Shown piece after piece: positions 47,868 to 56,697 of a stretch of DNA of 64,000 nucleotides. A model generated the notes under the pieces. The model did not search any database. It saw only the letters and a list, made by a program, of their open reading frames with translations, and was not told where the DNA came from. Source of the stretch: Bacteroidetes bacterium OLB11. Lineage in GTDB: Bacteria > Bacteroidota > Bacteroidia > Chitinophagales > Chitinophagaceae. The first letter of the stretch is position 1. The number at the start of each line of letters is the position of its first letter. The position numbers were made by a program, and so were the translations under genes. The DNA is taken from contig LNFQ01000013.1 of assembly GCA_001567165.1 (NCBI GenBank), positions 1 through 64,000 on the forward strand. The letters are read 5' to 3'.

Positions 47868-48794
47868 TTAGGATGTTGTTTTCCCAGAAAGGAGATATAA
47901 GACAGCCATTCGGATAGCAACACCGTTTTCTACTTGATTTAAAATAATAGAATGATGACTGTCGGCGGCATCTGAGCTAAGTTCTACTCCACGATTGATA
48001 GGGCCGGGATGCATAATCAAGATTTCTTTTTTGAGTGAATCTAGCATTTTTTTATTGATTCCGTAGTAGAGTGAATATTCTCTGAGAGTAGAAAAAAGGG
48101 GCATATTTTGCCTTTCGAGTTGAATCCTTAAAACATTGGCTACATCACACCATTCAAGAGCTTCTGCGACATTATAGGTCACTTGCACGCCAAGCGATTC
48201 GATATGTTTGGGGATTAAAGTAGGAGGGCCGGATACGGTTACTTTTGCTCCCATTTTTTTTAAACAATAAATATTCGATAGTGCAACCCTCGAGTGCATA
48301 ATATCACCGATGATTGTAATTTTTTTATCTTTTAAAGTGTTGAATTTTTCGCGAATCGAATAGCTATCAAGTAAGGCTTGTGTTGGATGCTCGTTAGTGC
48401 CATCACCAGCGTTGATAATTGCAGCGGGAATATGTTGGGACAAAAAATGAGGAGCACCGCTTGCTTGATGTCGCATTACGACCATATCAACTTTCATTGA
48501 TAGAATATTTTTTACTGTATCAATTAAGGTTTCCCCTTTTGAAACACTAGATGAACTTGCGGTGAAATTAATCGTATCGGCACCTAGTCTTTTTTCGGCA
48601 AGTTCAAACGAGATACGAGTTCGAGTGGAATTTTCATAAAACAAATTGACAATGGTTGTATCTCTCAATGAGGGGACTTTTTTGATAGGCCTTTGTAAAA
48701 TTCCTTTGAAAGTATCTGCTGTTTGAAATATTAATTCAATGTCGTTTGCATTTAAGTTTTTTATTCCTAAAAGGTGTTTGGTGCTTAATGACAT
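47868..48794 (-). CDS. pyrB: Aspartate carbamoyltransferase catalytic subunit
   Basis: Second step of pyrimidine synthesis. The carbamoyl-phosphate loop is STRTRISFE, the 80s-loop SSSVSKGETLIDTV and HPTQALLDSY follows; the C-terminal aspartate-binding block is MHPGPINRGVEL. At 308 residues it is complete. Downstream of pyrR with a 19-base gap. No regulatory PyrI subunit is present in the window; a dihydroorotase homologue with degenerate metal ligands lies 4 kb away. Confidence 0.96.
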   Translation of the reverse strand: MSLSTKHLLGIKNLNANDIELIFQTADTFKGILQRPIKKVPSLRDTTIVNLFYENSTRTRISFELAEKRLGADTINFTASSSSVSKGETLIDTVKNILSMKVDMVVMRHQASGAPHFLSQHIPAAIINAGDGTNEHPTQALLDSYSIREKFNTLKDKKITIIGDIMHSRVALSNIYCLKKMGAKVTVSGPPTLIPKHIESLGVQVTYNVAEALEWCDVANVLRIQLERQNMPLFSTLREYSLYYGINKKMLDSLKKEILIMHPGPINRGVELSSDAADSHHSIILNQVENGVAIRMAVLYLLSGKTTS

Positions 48795-48813
48795 GTTTTA
48801 ATATTTTGTGGTT

Positions 48814-49359
48814 TTAATTTTTATCATTTTCGGTGTCTAATAGGATAACCTCATCTTTTTTGTCATGTTCAGCCCAAAGTACTTTCACTTTTTGACTTAA
48901 AATAGAATCGATAGTAAGACCGATATAATCTGCTTGAATAGGGAGCTGCCTGCTAAATCTTCTGTCAATTAAAGTGAGTAGTTCTACTTTTGAAGGTCGT
49001 CCAAAATCAATGATGGCTTCCATTGCACTACGAATTGTTCGGCCTGTAAAAAGTACATCATCAATTAATACTACTTTTTTATTTTCTATTGAAAATTCAA
49101 TATTCGTAATATCAGGAAGGTGAACGTTTTTGGAGGTGTGATAATCATCTCGATAAAAGGTGATATCCAACTTTCCGTATTGTAATTGAATTTGTAGAAT
49201 GTTTTCAATATAAGATACAATACGATCAGCTAAAAATACACCTCGTGGCTGAATCCCAATAAGAACAGTTTGATCAAATGTGTAATGATTCTCGATAAGC
49301 TGATTGGCTAATCGCTCAATAACAATGTTGAATTTATTTTTATCTAATATCGTTTTCAA
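48814..49359 (-). CDS. pyrR: PyrR-type uracil phosphoribosyltransferase / pyr regulator
   Basis: PRPP-binding loop VVLIDDVLFTGRTIRSAMEA and GIQPRGVFLADRI near the start identify PyrR, which binds pyr mRNA and UMP in Gram-positives and is often an enzyme elsewhere. The start is placed at TTG 49359 (MKTILDKNKFNIVIERLANQ), because an exact -7 element (49378-49385) overlaps the longer TTG start at 49380. Co-transcribed with pyrB. I see no PyrR-binding attenuator in the short leader. Confidence 0.88.
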   Translation of the reverse strand: MKTILDKNKFNIVIERLANQLIENHYTFDQTVLIGIQPRGVFLADRIVSYIENILQIQLQYGKLDITFYRDDYHTSKNVHLPDITNIEFSIENKKVVLIDDVLFTGRTIRSAMEAIIDFGRPSKVELLTLIDRRFSRQLPIQADYIGLTIDSILSQKVKVLWAEHDKKDEVILLDTENDKN

Positions 49360-49377
49360 CGATTGGAATTTATGTGG

Positions 49378-49385
49378 CAAATATA
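49378..49385 (-). promoter_or_regulatory. -7 promoter element for pyrR-pyrB
   Basis: TATATTTG on the minus strand. It excludes the TTG at 49380 as start, giving a leader of under 20 bases to the TTG at 49359. Confidence 0.5.
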
Positions 49386-49534
49386 AAAATATTTAGAAGA
49401 TAAAGTGAATTTATCTTTTTGGAGTATTTCGCTAGTAGTTTGATTAAGTAAAATTGTAAAATAAAATAAGGAGAAAGTATTTTTTAATTCTTGAATATTA
49501 TAAAATGAATAATTTGGGTTCAATCTTGATTGTT

Positions 49535-50188
49535 CTAAAAATTAATTTTCTCTTCAAGGAGTTCATTTATTTTAGAAAAATGCTTACAACCAAAAAATCC
49601 ATGATATGCAGAAAGCGGAGAGGGGTGTGCTGCTTTTAGTATGACGTGTTTTTGAGTTTGAATAAGAGCCTCTTTTTGTTGTGCAAATTTACCCCAAAGA
49701 ATAAAAATGACTTTGTCTTTTTTGTCCGAAACGGCTTTGATAACAGCATCGGTAAATATTTGCCAACCAATATTTGCATGACTAAGCGGTTTGCCTTCTT
49801 CTACCGTCAATGAAGCATTTAAGAGCAAAATACCTTGAGCAGCCCAATGTGATAAATCGCCACTGGAAGGTATAGGAATTTGAAGGTCGTTTTGCAACTC
49901 TTTAAAGATATTAATCAATGACGGGGGTGGTTTTATCCCTTTTTGAACACTAAAACACAAACCATGTGCCTGTCCAGCACCGTGATAAGGATCTTGACCT
50001 AGAAGTAAAACTCTGACCTTGTCAAATGGAGTCTGCTGAAACGCATTAAAAATGTTTTTTCCTTCGGGATATATTTTTTTTCCAATCGATTTTTCATGTT
50101 TTAAAAAACTTACTAATTGCTTAAAATAGGGCTTCTCAAATTCATCTTGTAAGACAGCTTTCCAACTATGTTCAATATTGACGTTCAT
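49535..50188 (-). CDS. ung: Uracil-DNA glycosylase
   Basis: Family 1 UDG that removes uracil from DNA. The water-activating loop is GQDPYHGAGQAHGLCFSV with Asp66, and the DNA-intercalation loop HPSPLSAYHGFFGCKHF carries the catalytic His. At 217 residues it is normal length and the frame is intact. It stands alone, divergent from the small membrane protein at 50253. Confidence 0.97.
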   Translation of the reverse strand: MNVNIEHSWKAVLQDEFEKPYFKQLVSFLKHEKSIGKKIYPEGKNIFNAFQQTPFDKVRVLLLGQDPYHGAGQAHGLCFSVQKGIKPPPSLINIFKELQNDLQIPIPSSGDLSHWAAQGILLLNASLTVEEGKPLSHANIGWQIFTDAVIKAVSDKKDKVIFILWGKFAQQKEALIQTQKHVILKAAHPSPLSAYHGFFGCKHFSKINELLEEKINF

Positions 50189-50252
50189 AAAAATTTCAAC
50201 TAAAAAATAGAATTTATTGAATTTGTGTTATTTTTGATAAAATTATAAAAAA

Positions 50253-50567
50253 ATGCACTATATCCAAAATTCGCTTTTTATCAATTACGGAGTATGGCTG
50301 TTAAGTTTTCTATTCTTAATGGTATGTGTGATATTTTATATTCAAAACAATAAACACTCTCTGCGAAAATCAATTGCTGTTTTTTTTGTTTTCTTATTTT
50401 TAAATTTAATCGCTCATTTTAGTATCTCAAAAGTTTCAAACATTTCAAATGAAGAAACGGCAATGAACGCATTCAAAGTAAATCAAGACCGAATACAGTC
50501 CACATCCAGTGTCCTTTATGTGCTTCATTTTCTTAAAAATATGATAAGTACTAAAATCTCTGAATAG
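50253..50567 (+). CDS. Small membrane protein of unknown function
   Basis: A 104-residue protein with two hydrophobic segments (YGVWLLSFLFLMVCVIFYI and KSIAVFFVFLFLNLIAHF) and a polar C-terminus. No family recognised. It lies 41 bases upstream of the BatA gene, which has its own promoter element. Confidence 0.55.
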   Translation: MHYIQNSLFINYGVWLLSFLFLMVCVIFYIQNNKHSLRKSIAVFFVFLFLNLIAHFSISKVSNISNEETAMNAFKVNQDRIQSTSSVLYVLHFLKNMISTKISE

Positions 50568-50595
50568 AATTTTTCTTCTCTAATAGATTATAGCT

Positions 50596-50603
50596 TACAT
50601 TTG
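50596..50603 (+). promoter_or_regulatory. -7 promoter element abutting the BatA gene
   Basis: TACATTTG, exact consensus, G six bases before the GTG start at 50609. Confidence 0.5.
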
Positions 50604-50608
50604 TTTCC

Positions 50609-52631
50609 GTGAATTTTCTCTATCCATTTTTCTTAATTGCGGGTATTGCAATTGTAGCACCAATTATCATTCATTTATTTAATTTTAAGAAATACAAAAA
50701 GGTATTTTTTCCGGATATTCGATTCCTCAAAGAAATTCAAGAACAAACACAAAAGAGTTCAAAACTGAAACATCTGCTTGTCTTATTGAGTAGGATAGCT
50801 GCAATACTATTTTTGGTAGCCGCTTTTGCTCAACCTTTTTTTTTCAAAAGATAAAGAGAAAATAAGTAACACTCCCAAAGCCATCAGCATTTATATTGAT
50901 AATTCATTCAGTATGGGTATTGAAAAAAATGGATTATCGGTGTTGGACATTGCTAAAACAAAGGCCAGTGAAGTGATTCAAAAACTAAACGATGCCGATA
51001 AAGTACAAATTTTGACAAATGATTTTGGATTTGGTGAAAATCGTTTTCTTGAAAAAAATGAAGCACTTCGTTTTCTAAGTACGATTTCGATTTCACCAAT
51101 TAGTAAAAGTCCTTATTCGATTATTGAGAAGCAAAAACTCTTACTCAGCAGTGAAGCCGCTTTTCAAAAACAAATTATTTATATATCCGACTTTCAAAAA
51201 AGTAGTTTTCCTGCTCAAATGAAAACGGAAGATTCTATCAAAAAATTTTTTGTTATAGCCGCTAATTATTCCACTAACAATATTTCAATTGATACCGCTT
51301 ACTTTGAAACCCCTGCCATTGCAATAAATGAAGAAAATCCACTCAAAGTAAAAATCAAAAACAATAGTGAAGAGGAGGTGTCAACTACAATCAATTTGAA
51401 CGTCAATAATCAATTGAAAAGCGTGTCGAATGTGCATTTGAAACCGAAAGAAACTAAATATGAAGTCATCCAATATACTCCATCAAATGCAGGCAGTCAG
51501 AATATTGCACTCTATTTGAACGATTACCCAATGACCTTTGACGATACATTTTATGTGTCTGCAAAATTAAATGCAAGCTATTCAGTAGCAGTTCTCAATC
51601 AAAGTAATTCAAACCCTTTTTTGAGTGCTGTCTTTCGGCCCAATTTACAATTCAAATCAGTACATTTTCAAGTTGATCATTTTAATCTTTCGCTTCTATC
51701 CGATTACTCATTGGTTATTTTAAACAGTGTCACCAACATGAGTGAACCGCTGATGAATGCACTCAATCAACATTTGAATAATGGAGGCAACGTATTATGT
51801 TTTGCTCCCACGAGCCGTCAATTGGGCAATATCAATTCATTTTTAAATAAATGTGCTTCCTGCTCTTATGCTCAATTTGACACATCCAAAATATATGTCA
51901 GTAGCTTTGCAAAATCACATGAATTATTTAAAGATTTATTTGTGAAAATTCCTGAAAATATTGATTTGCCAATAGCATATCATCACTATGAAATCAATTC
52001 TAGCTCATTGAGTGGGGAGCAAAAATTATTTAGTTTTTCAAATGGAACATCCTTTTTATCATCTTTTAGTGTTGGAAATGGAAAGCTATATTTGTGTGCT
52101 TCTAGTGCTGAAAGCAATGCGAGTACTTTTCCAAAATCATATTGGTTTTTACCCCTCATATACAAAATGGCATACAGTGCAGTCCCAAATACCATCAACG
52201 CACTTACAATTAATAAAAATCCACAACTCCTGATTCCTAATAATAAAATCAATGACAAGACCGTCTATCACTTGGTCAGCCAACAGTTTGATGCAATTCC
52301 CGAACAGCGAACCTTTGGAAACAAGATGCTCATCAATATCAATAATGCCATTACTCAAGCCGGATTTTATACCCTAAAACAAGCGAATGCAAATGATACC
52401 TTATCGGTTGCAATTAATTATGACAGAGATGAATCAGATTTAAGCTATTGGAATATTGATGAATTGAAAAAAATGACTCATTTGAAAAACGCGGAATGGA
52501 TAAATTCGAATGCAAATATTTCTGAAACCATATTTGATTTGCAAAACGGAATCCCATTATGGAAAGTATGTATTTCGTTGGTTTTATTATTTTTGCTAAT
52601 TGAAATGGGACTTATCCGATTTATGAAATAA
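50609..52631 (+). CDS. BatA-domain membrane protein with von Willebrand-like region (frameshifted)
   Basis: The N-terminal BatA module (FLYPFFLIAGIAIVAPIIIHLFNF) has two membrane helices. Then comes a large periplasmic domain with IYIDNSFSMG, a degenerate MIDAS-type motif of von Willebrand domains, and a C-terminal membrane helix (LVLLFLLIEMGLIRFM). The frame breaks in nine T at 50836-50844; removing one base joins AFAQPFF to SKDKEKISNT. Start is GTG. About 673 residues. The next gene follows at 17 bases, in the order conserved in many Bacteroidota: BatA, dihydroorotase-like, DUF4199, GT2. Confidence 0.85.
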
Positions 52632-52648
52632 TATTTTAGAAAAAAACT

Positions 52649-53909
52649 ATGCAAGTATTAATAAAAAATGCACACATTCTAAATGTAAAGTCAAAATATC
52701 ACCAAAAAAAGAAAGATATTTTCATTCAAGATGGAATTATTCAAAAAATTGCTACCCACATAAATGAAAAAGCAGACTATATCATACAAGCACCAAACTC
52801 ATTTGTGAGTTTAGGGTGGGTTGACATATTTGCTGATTTTTGTGAACCCGGATTTGAACATAAAGAGACCATCGAATCGGGTATTCAAACAGCTGCTGCT
52901 GGTGGTTATACTGATGTTTTTTTAATTCCCAACTTGTTTCCAACTACTTCAAGTAAAGCCAATGTAGAGTTTTTAAAATCTGAAAATCAAATCGTCAATA
53001 CACATCCGATAGGATCAATTTCAAACCAACTAAAAGGAAAAGAATTGGCCGAAATGAGTGATATGAATCATGCCGGTGCCATTGCCTTTTCTGACGGAAC
53101 TCAACCTGTACAAAATGCAGGATTACTCTTAAAAGCATTGCAGTATGTGAAAACGTTTGATGGCATTCTTATCGAAATTCCCGAAGATCAAAGCCTCACA
53201 CTTCGTGGATTGATGAATGAAGGAATTACCTCCACCCAAATTGGGCTACAAGGCAAGCCCGCACTTGCTGAAGATACTTACACATTTCGAAATATTGAAT
53301 TGCTCAATTATACTCAATCAAAACTGCATCTAACAGGAGTGAGTACAAAAAAATCAATAGAAATGATAAAGCAGGCAAAAAAGAAAAATCAAAACTTGAC
53401 CTGCTCTGTCACTCCCTATCATTTGCTTTATAATGAAACAGCATTAATCAACTATAATACACATTTTAAAGTGACTCCCCCTTTGCGTAGCGAGGAGGAT
53501 AGAAAAGCACTCATCAAAGCCATTCAAGATGGTACAATTGATTGCATTGCCTCTCATCATATTCCTCAAACTTTTGATGAAAAACAATTAGAATTTGAAT
53601 ATGCCAAAAATGGAATGATTTCATTACAAGTAATGCTGAGCATGCTTTTGAAACTTGATGCCCAAATCCCTATAGAAAAATGGATCGAACTATTGAGTGA
53701 AAATCCACGTAAAATATTTAAACTGCCTCAACCAAAAATTGAAGAGGGAGAAGCCGCAACCCTAACAGTTTTTAACTTAAATGAGCAGTGGAAATTTGAT
53801 AAAAAAAAATAATAAAAGCCTATCAGAAAACTCACCTTTGTTTCAACAAGAATTAACAGGGAAAGTGATAGCAACCATCAACAATCATTTTATACATATC
53901 AATGAATAA
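52649..53909 (+). CDS. Dihydroorotase homologue lacking key metal ligands (frameshifted end)
   Basis: Amidohydrolase-fold protein of the dihydroorotase (PyrC) family in pyrimidine synthesis. The motif normally reading DxHxH is D59-I-F61-A-D63, so both zinc-binding histidines are missing. The catalytic aspartate site (normally SDH) is His303 in CIASHHIPQ. The gene is therefore likely a non-catalytic homologue, like the PyrC' partner of ATCase in pseudomonads, or uses another mechanism. The end is shifted by an extra base in nine A at 53801-53809; corrected it reads NNKSLSENSPLF and IATINNHFIHINE to a stop at 53907-53909. Confidence 0.88.
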
Positions 53910-54307
53910 AAAAATATCAACCAACGTAGGAGCCATTACCGGCATTATCATCTTGGCTTATATGCTTTTAATAAGGGCTTGGGTTAATGAAGAACATTCC
54001 TATTTGGTTTTGGGCTCCTATCTGCTACTGCTTTTTGGAATGATTATTTCTACTTTAATTTTATATAAATATTATAGCGATATCAAAGTAATAGATGCCT
54101 TTATTCACAACGCACGCACTGGAATCACTGCACTCGTAATCATACTCATAGGTTCCACACTGATGTACCTATTTTTTATCTCCTCAAAAAACATTTACAG
54201 ATTATAATATTCAACTCATGAAAATTGTTTTTAGCTTTACAATAAGTGGATTGATTTCATCTTTATTTACATCTGTAATTTTTAATATATTTGCCAAATA
54301 TTTTTAA
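53902..54307 (+). CDS. DUF4199 membrane protein (frameshifted)
   Basis: Four hydrophobic segments, the DUF4199 pattern common in Bacteroidota, starting NVGAITGIIILAYMLL. It overlaps the corrected end of the dihydroorotase homologue by 8 bases. The frame breaks in a run of six A near 54186-54191; removing one base turns the early stop into TFTDYNIQLMKIVFSFTISG and a stop at 54305-54307. About 134 residues. Function unknown; in many genomes it lies in the same gene order with a GT2. Confidence 0.75.
54286..54293 (+). promoter_or_regulatory. Possible -7 element for the GT2 gene
   Basis: TATATTTG inside the end of the DUF4199 gene, 17 bases before the TTG start. Confidence 0.35.
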
Positions 54308-54310
54308 TTC

Positions 54311-55256
54311 TTGCAACTATCAATTGTCATACCATTTTTGAATGAAGAAGAATCACTACCTGAGTTAATCTCTTGGATAAAAAAGTGATGAATGAAAATC
54401 AATTCTCCTACGAGATTATATTGGTGGACGATGGCAGCACTGATAATAGCTGGGAGATAGTGAAAGAAATGCAAGCGAATGATACTACAATCAAAGGCAT
54501 ATCCTTTCAACGAAATTATGGAAAATCGGCAGCATTATATGTTGCATTCAAACGAGCCAAAGGTGACTATGTCATTACGATGGATGCCGACTTACAAGAC
54601 TCCCCCGACGAAATCCCATCGCTTTACCAAATGATTACAGAAGGAGGATTTGATATAGTCAGTGGTTGGAAAAAAAAGCGATATGACAATGCTTTAACCA
54701 AAAATTTACCTTCAAAACTATATAACTATATAACCGGAAAAATGAGCGGCGTGAAACTTCATGACATGAATTGTGGATTGAAAATTTACAGAAAAAAAGT
54801 TATCAAATCAATTGAAGTCTATGGAGAAATGCACCGTTATATTCCTGTATTAGCCAAGTGGCAAGGATTTACCAAAATAACAGAAAAACCTGTTATTCAT
54901 CAAGCTCGAAAATATGGATATAGTAAGTTTGGTTGGGAACGATTTGTGAATGGTTTTTTAGATTTAGCATCAATTCTTTTTGTGGGTAAATATGGAAAAA
55001 AACCGATGCATGTTTTTGGATTTTGGGGAGTCATTGTGTTTTTGATAGGGGCAGCTATTTGGATTTATTTAGCCATTGCAAAATTTGTTTTTTTACAATA
55101 CAAAATGACAGAACGCCCACTTTTTTTGTAGGGATAATCTCAATTGTAATCGGGGTGCAACTATTTTTAGCCGGATTTATTGGAGAGCTAATTTCTCGAA
55201 ACTCAATTGATCGAAACCAATACCAAATTGCAGAAGAAATCAATATAGATGATTGA
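54311..55256 (+). CDS. Glycosyltransferase family 2, membrane-anchored (two frameshifts)
   Basis: DPM1/ArnC-type GT2 that loads sugars onto polyprenyl phosphate. Starts TTG with LSIVIPFLNEEESLPELI. Metal site is MDADLQDSP, with LVDDGSTDNSW before it and GWKKKRYDN after. Two C-terminal membrane helices (FWGVIVFLIGAAIWIYLAI and VIGVQLFLAGFIGELI) match the ArnC-like subgroup. Single bases are missing in six A at 54379-54384 and in seven T at 55131-55137; corrected length is about 316. Ends 6 bases before the tRNA. Confidence 0.88.
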
Positions 55257-55262
55257 AATAAT

Positions 55263-55337
55263 GGTCCCGTAGTTCAATGGATAGAACGAAAGTTTCCTAA
55301 ACTTTAGATACAAGTTCGATTCTTGTCGGGACTACCA
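55263..55337 (+). tRNA. tRNA-Arg, anticodon CCT, with encoded CCA
   Basis: Cloverleaf by eye: acceptor GGTCCCG with CGGGACT, D stem GTTC/GAAC, anticodon stem AAAGT/ACTTT around loop TTCCTAA (anticodon CCT, reading AGG), T stem ACAAG/CTTGT with TTCGATT loop, then A and CCA at 55334-55337. The first acceptor pair is G-U. Only tRNA found in the window. Confidence 0.93.
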
Positions 55338-55433
55338 AATATTTTAAAGTTTTGTTAGTGTCTGAAAAATAATTTAAATAAATGAATAGACTATTATACA
55401 TTTTGAAAAAAATTAAATAAAAATTAAATAAAA

Positions 55434-55673
55434 ATGAAAAAAGTCTTAAACACAATGATGGCAGTTTGTATGCTTGCATTATTTAGCTCTTGTGGTGAAA
55501 AACCGGTTGATCCAGCAGTAATTCAAGCAAAAGTTGATTCAATTGCCAATGAGAAAATTTCTGCATTATCTGCATCAGCAATTTCTGAATGTGAAACACG
55601 CATGGCTACTGAAGTAAAACAAAAAACAGATTCACTAGTGAATGCAGCTCAAATGGCAAATGCAGCACAATAA
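55434..55673 (+). CDS. Small lipoprotein with coiled-coil body (first of a tandem pair)
   Basis: 79 residues: signal ending FSSCGEKP, then a helix-forming region (AKVDSIANEKISALSASAIS, then CETRMATEVKQKTDSLVNAA) with a second cysteine. Its body resembles that of the next gene (AKVxxxAxxK ... C-D/E ... KxDSx), so the two look like duplicates, the second carrying an added tail. Function unknown. Confidence 0.7.
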   Translation: MKKVLNTMMAVCMLALFSSCGEKPVDPAVIQAKVDSIANEKISALSASAISECETRMATEVKQKTDSLVNAAQMANAAQ

Positions 55674-55714
55674 TTAAATCTTAATTTACAAAAACAAAAA
55701 ACAAAATTTTAAAA

Positions 55715-56215
55715 ATGAAAAACATAAAATATATGATTCTTCCTGTTCTTGCAGGAATCTTTTTTACAGCCTGCAATGAAGGAACTCAAGCACCTTCTCA
55801 ATCTGAAATTGACCAACAAGTGGAAGCAAAAGTGAAAGAAGCAACTGATAAATTAAAAGCAGATTGCGATGCTCAAATTATGAATGCTGCACAACAAAAG
55901 AAAGATAGTATTCTTGTAAGATTAGGTAAAGCAACAACTACTGTTACTAAAGTAGTACCTGCTCCAGCTCCAAAACCAGCTCCAAAACCAACAACTGCTC
56001 CACCTAAAACAAAAGAACCAACTAAAGAAGCCCCTGTTCAAAATGTTCCTCAACCAAAAGAACAACCGAAAGGTATAAAATCGTTGAGCGACCAAAACAA
56101 ACAAGAATCAGGAAAATCTGGTGGTATAAAATCGTTGAGTGACCAAAACAAAGCTCAAGAAGCGAATAAACAACAAGGTGGCGGAGGATTAAAATCGCTA
56201 CGTGATAATAAATAA
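55715..56215 (+). CDS. Lipoprotein with C-terminal GIKSLSDQNK repeats (second of the pair)
   Basis: 166 residues: signal ending FFTACNEG, a coiled body with one internal cysteine (ADCDAQIMNAAQQKKDSIL), a proline/lysine spacer (PAPAPKPAPKPTTAPPK), then GIKSLSDQNK twice and a variant GLKSLRDNK at the very end. The spacer length suggests it spans the periplasm or reaches from the surface. It follows its paralogue by 41 bases and is closed by a strong terminator. Function unknown. Confidence 0.75.
   Translation: MKNIKYMILPVLAGIFFTACNEGTQAPSQSEIDQQVEAKVKEATDKLKADCDAQIMNAAQQKKDSILVRLGKATTTVTKVVPAPAPKPAPKPTTAPPKTKEPTKEAPVQNVPQPKEQPKGIKSLSDQNKQESGKSGGIKSLSDQNKAQEANKQQGGGGLKSLRDNK
56072..56152 (+). 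repeat. Two 30-bp in-frame DNA repeats in the lipoprotein tail
   Basis: Copies at 56072-56101 and 56123-56152 differ in one base and encode GIKSLSDQNK; a third, degenerate copy starts at 56186 and ends the gene. Confidence 0.85.
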
Positions 56216-56230
56216 AAATCACAAAAATCA

Positions 56231-56273
56231 TTAATATAAAAAGAGTCGCTTTTAGCGACTCTTTTTATATTAA
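56231..56273 (+). terminator. Perfect 20-bp hairpin terminator
   Basis: Two 20-base arms pair without a mismatch around a three-T loop, with core AAGAGTCGCT/AGCGACTCTT. The long A/T flank makes it work in either direction, for the lipoproteins and for the T9SS gene coming from the right. Confidence 0.85.
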
Positions 56274-56697
56274 TATAGGATAGTTTTTAACCCAAATGAC
56301 ACTTTAGAAATTAAGAATACATAAATTGATATTATAAACTTTACTGCAATTGATGACCTTTTCAACAACAATTCAAAAAATTGAATTGCTTTCTTCATAT
56401 ACCGACAACAGTAGCATGATATTTATCTTTAAATATAAAAAAAGAAAAATAGACATTGTTTTATTTTTTCTTTTTTATGTGAATTAACCTAACCATATTT
56501 TAATGCATACGCAGTTAACTCGTCTATTAAGTAGCAAGCCTAACCAAGTAGTAATACATTATCTGATATGAAACGAATTGATAGTCATATTTGAGAAAAA
56601 TTTTATCGCAGAATGTGCTATGAAGTGACAGACAAATAGGTACTCAAATTTTGAATATTCATTAAATTTTAATGCTATATTAATATAAAGAGAATGT
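56274..56697. other. Intergenic region, 424 bases
   Basis: No gene seen. It holds a perfect inverted repeat at 56369-56388 (arms CAATTCAA and TTGAATTG around AAAA) and an imperfect A/T-rich inverted repeat at 56435-56478. Neither has an obvious partner gene; they may be decayed terminators or small hairpin elements. Confidence 0.4.

Noticed and set aside
55263-55337. Possible integration site at the 3' end of the tRNA-Arg gene
   Set aside because: No integrase and no repeat of the tRNA end is seen within the window.
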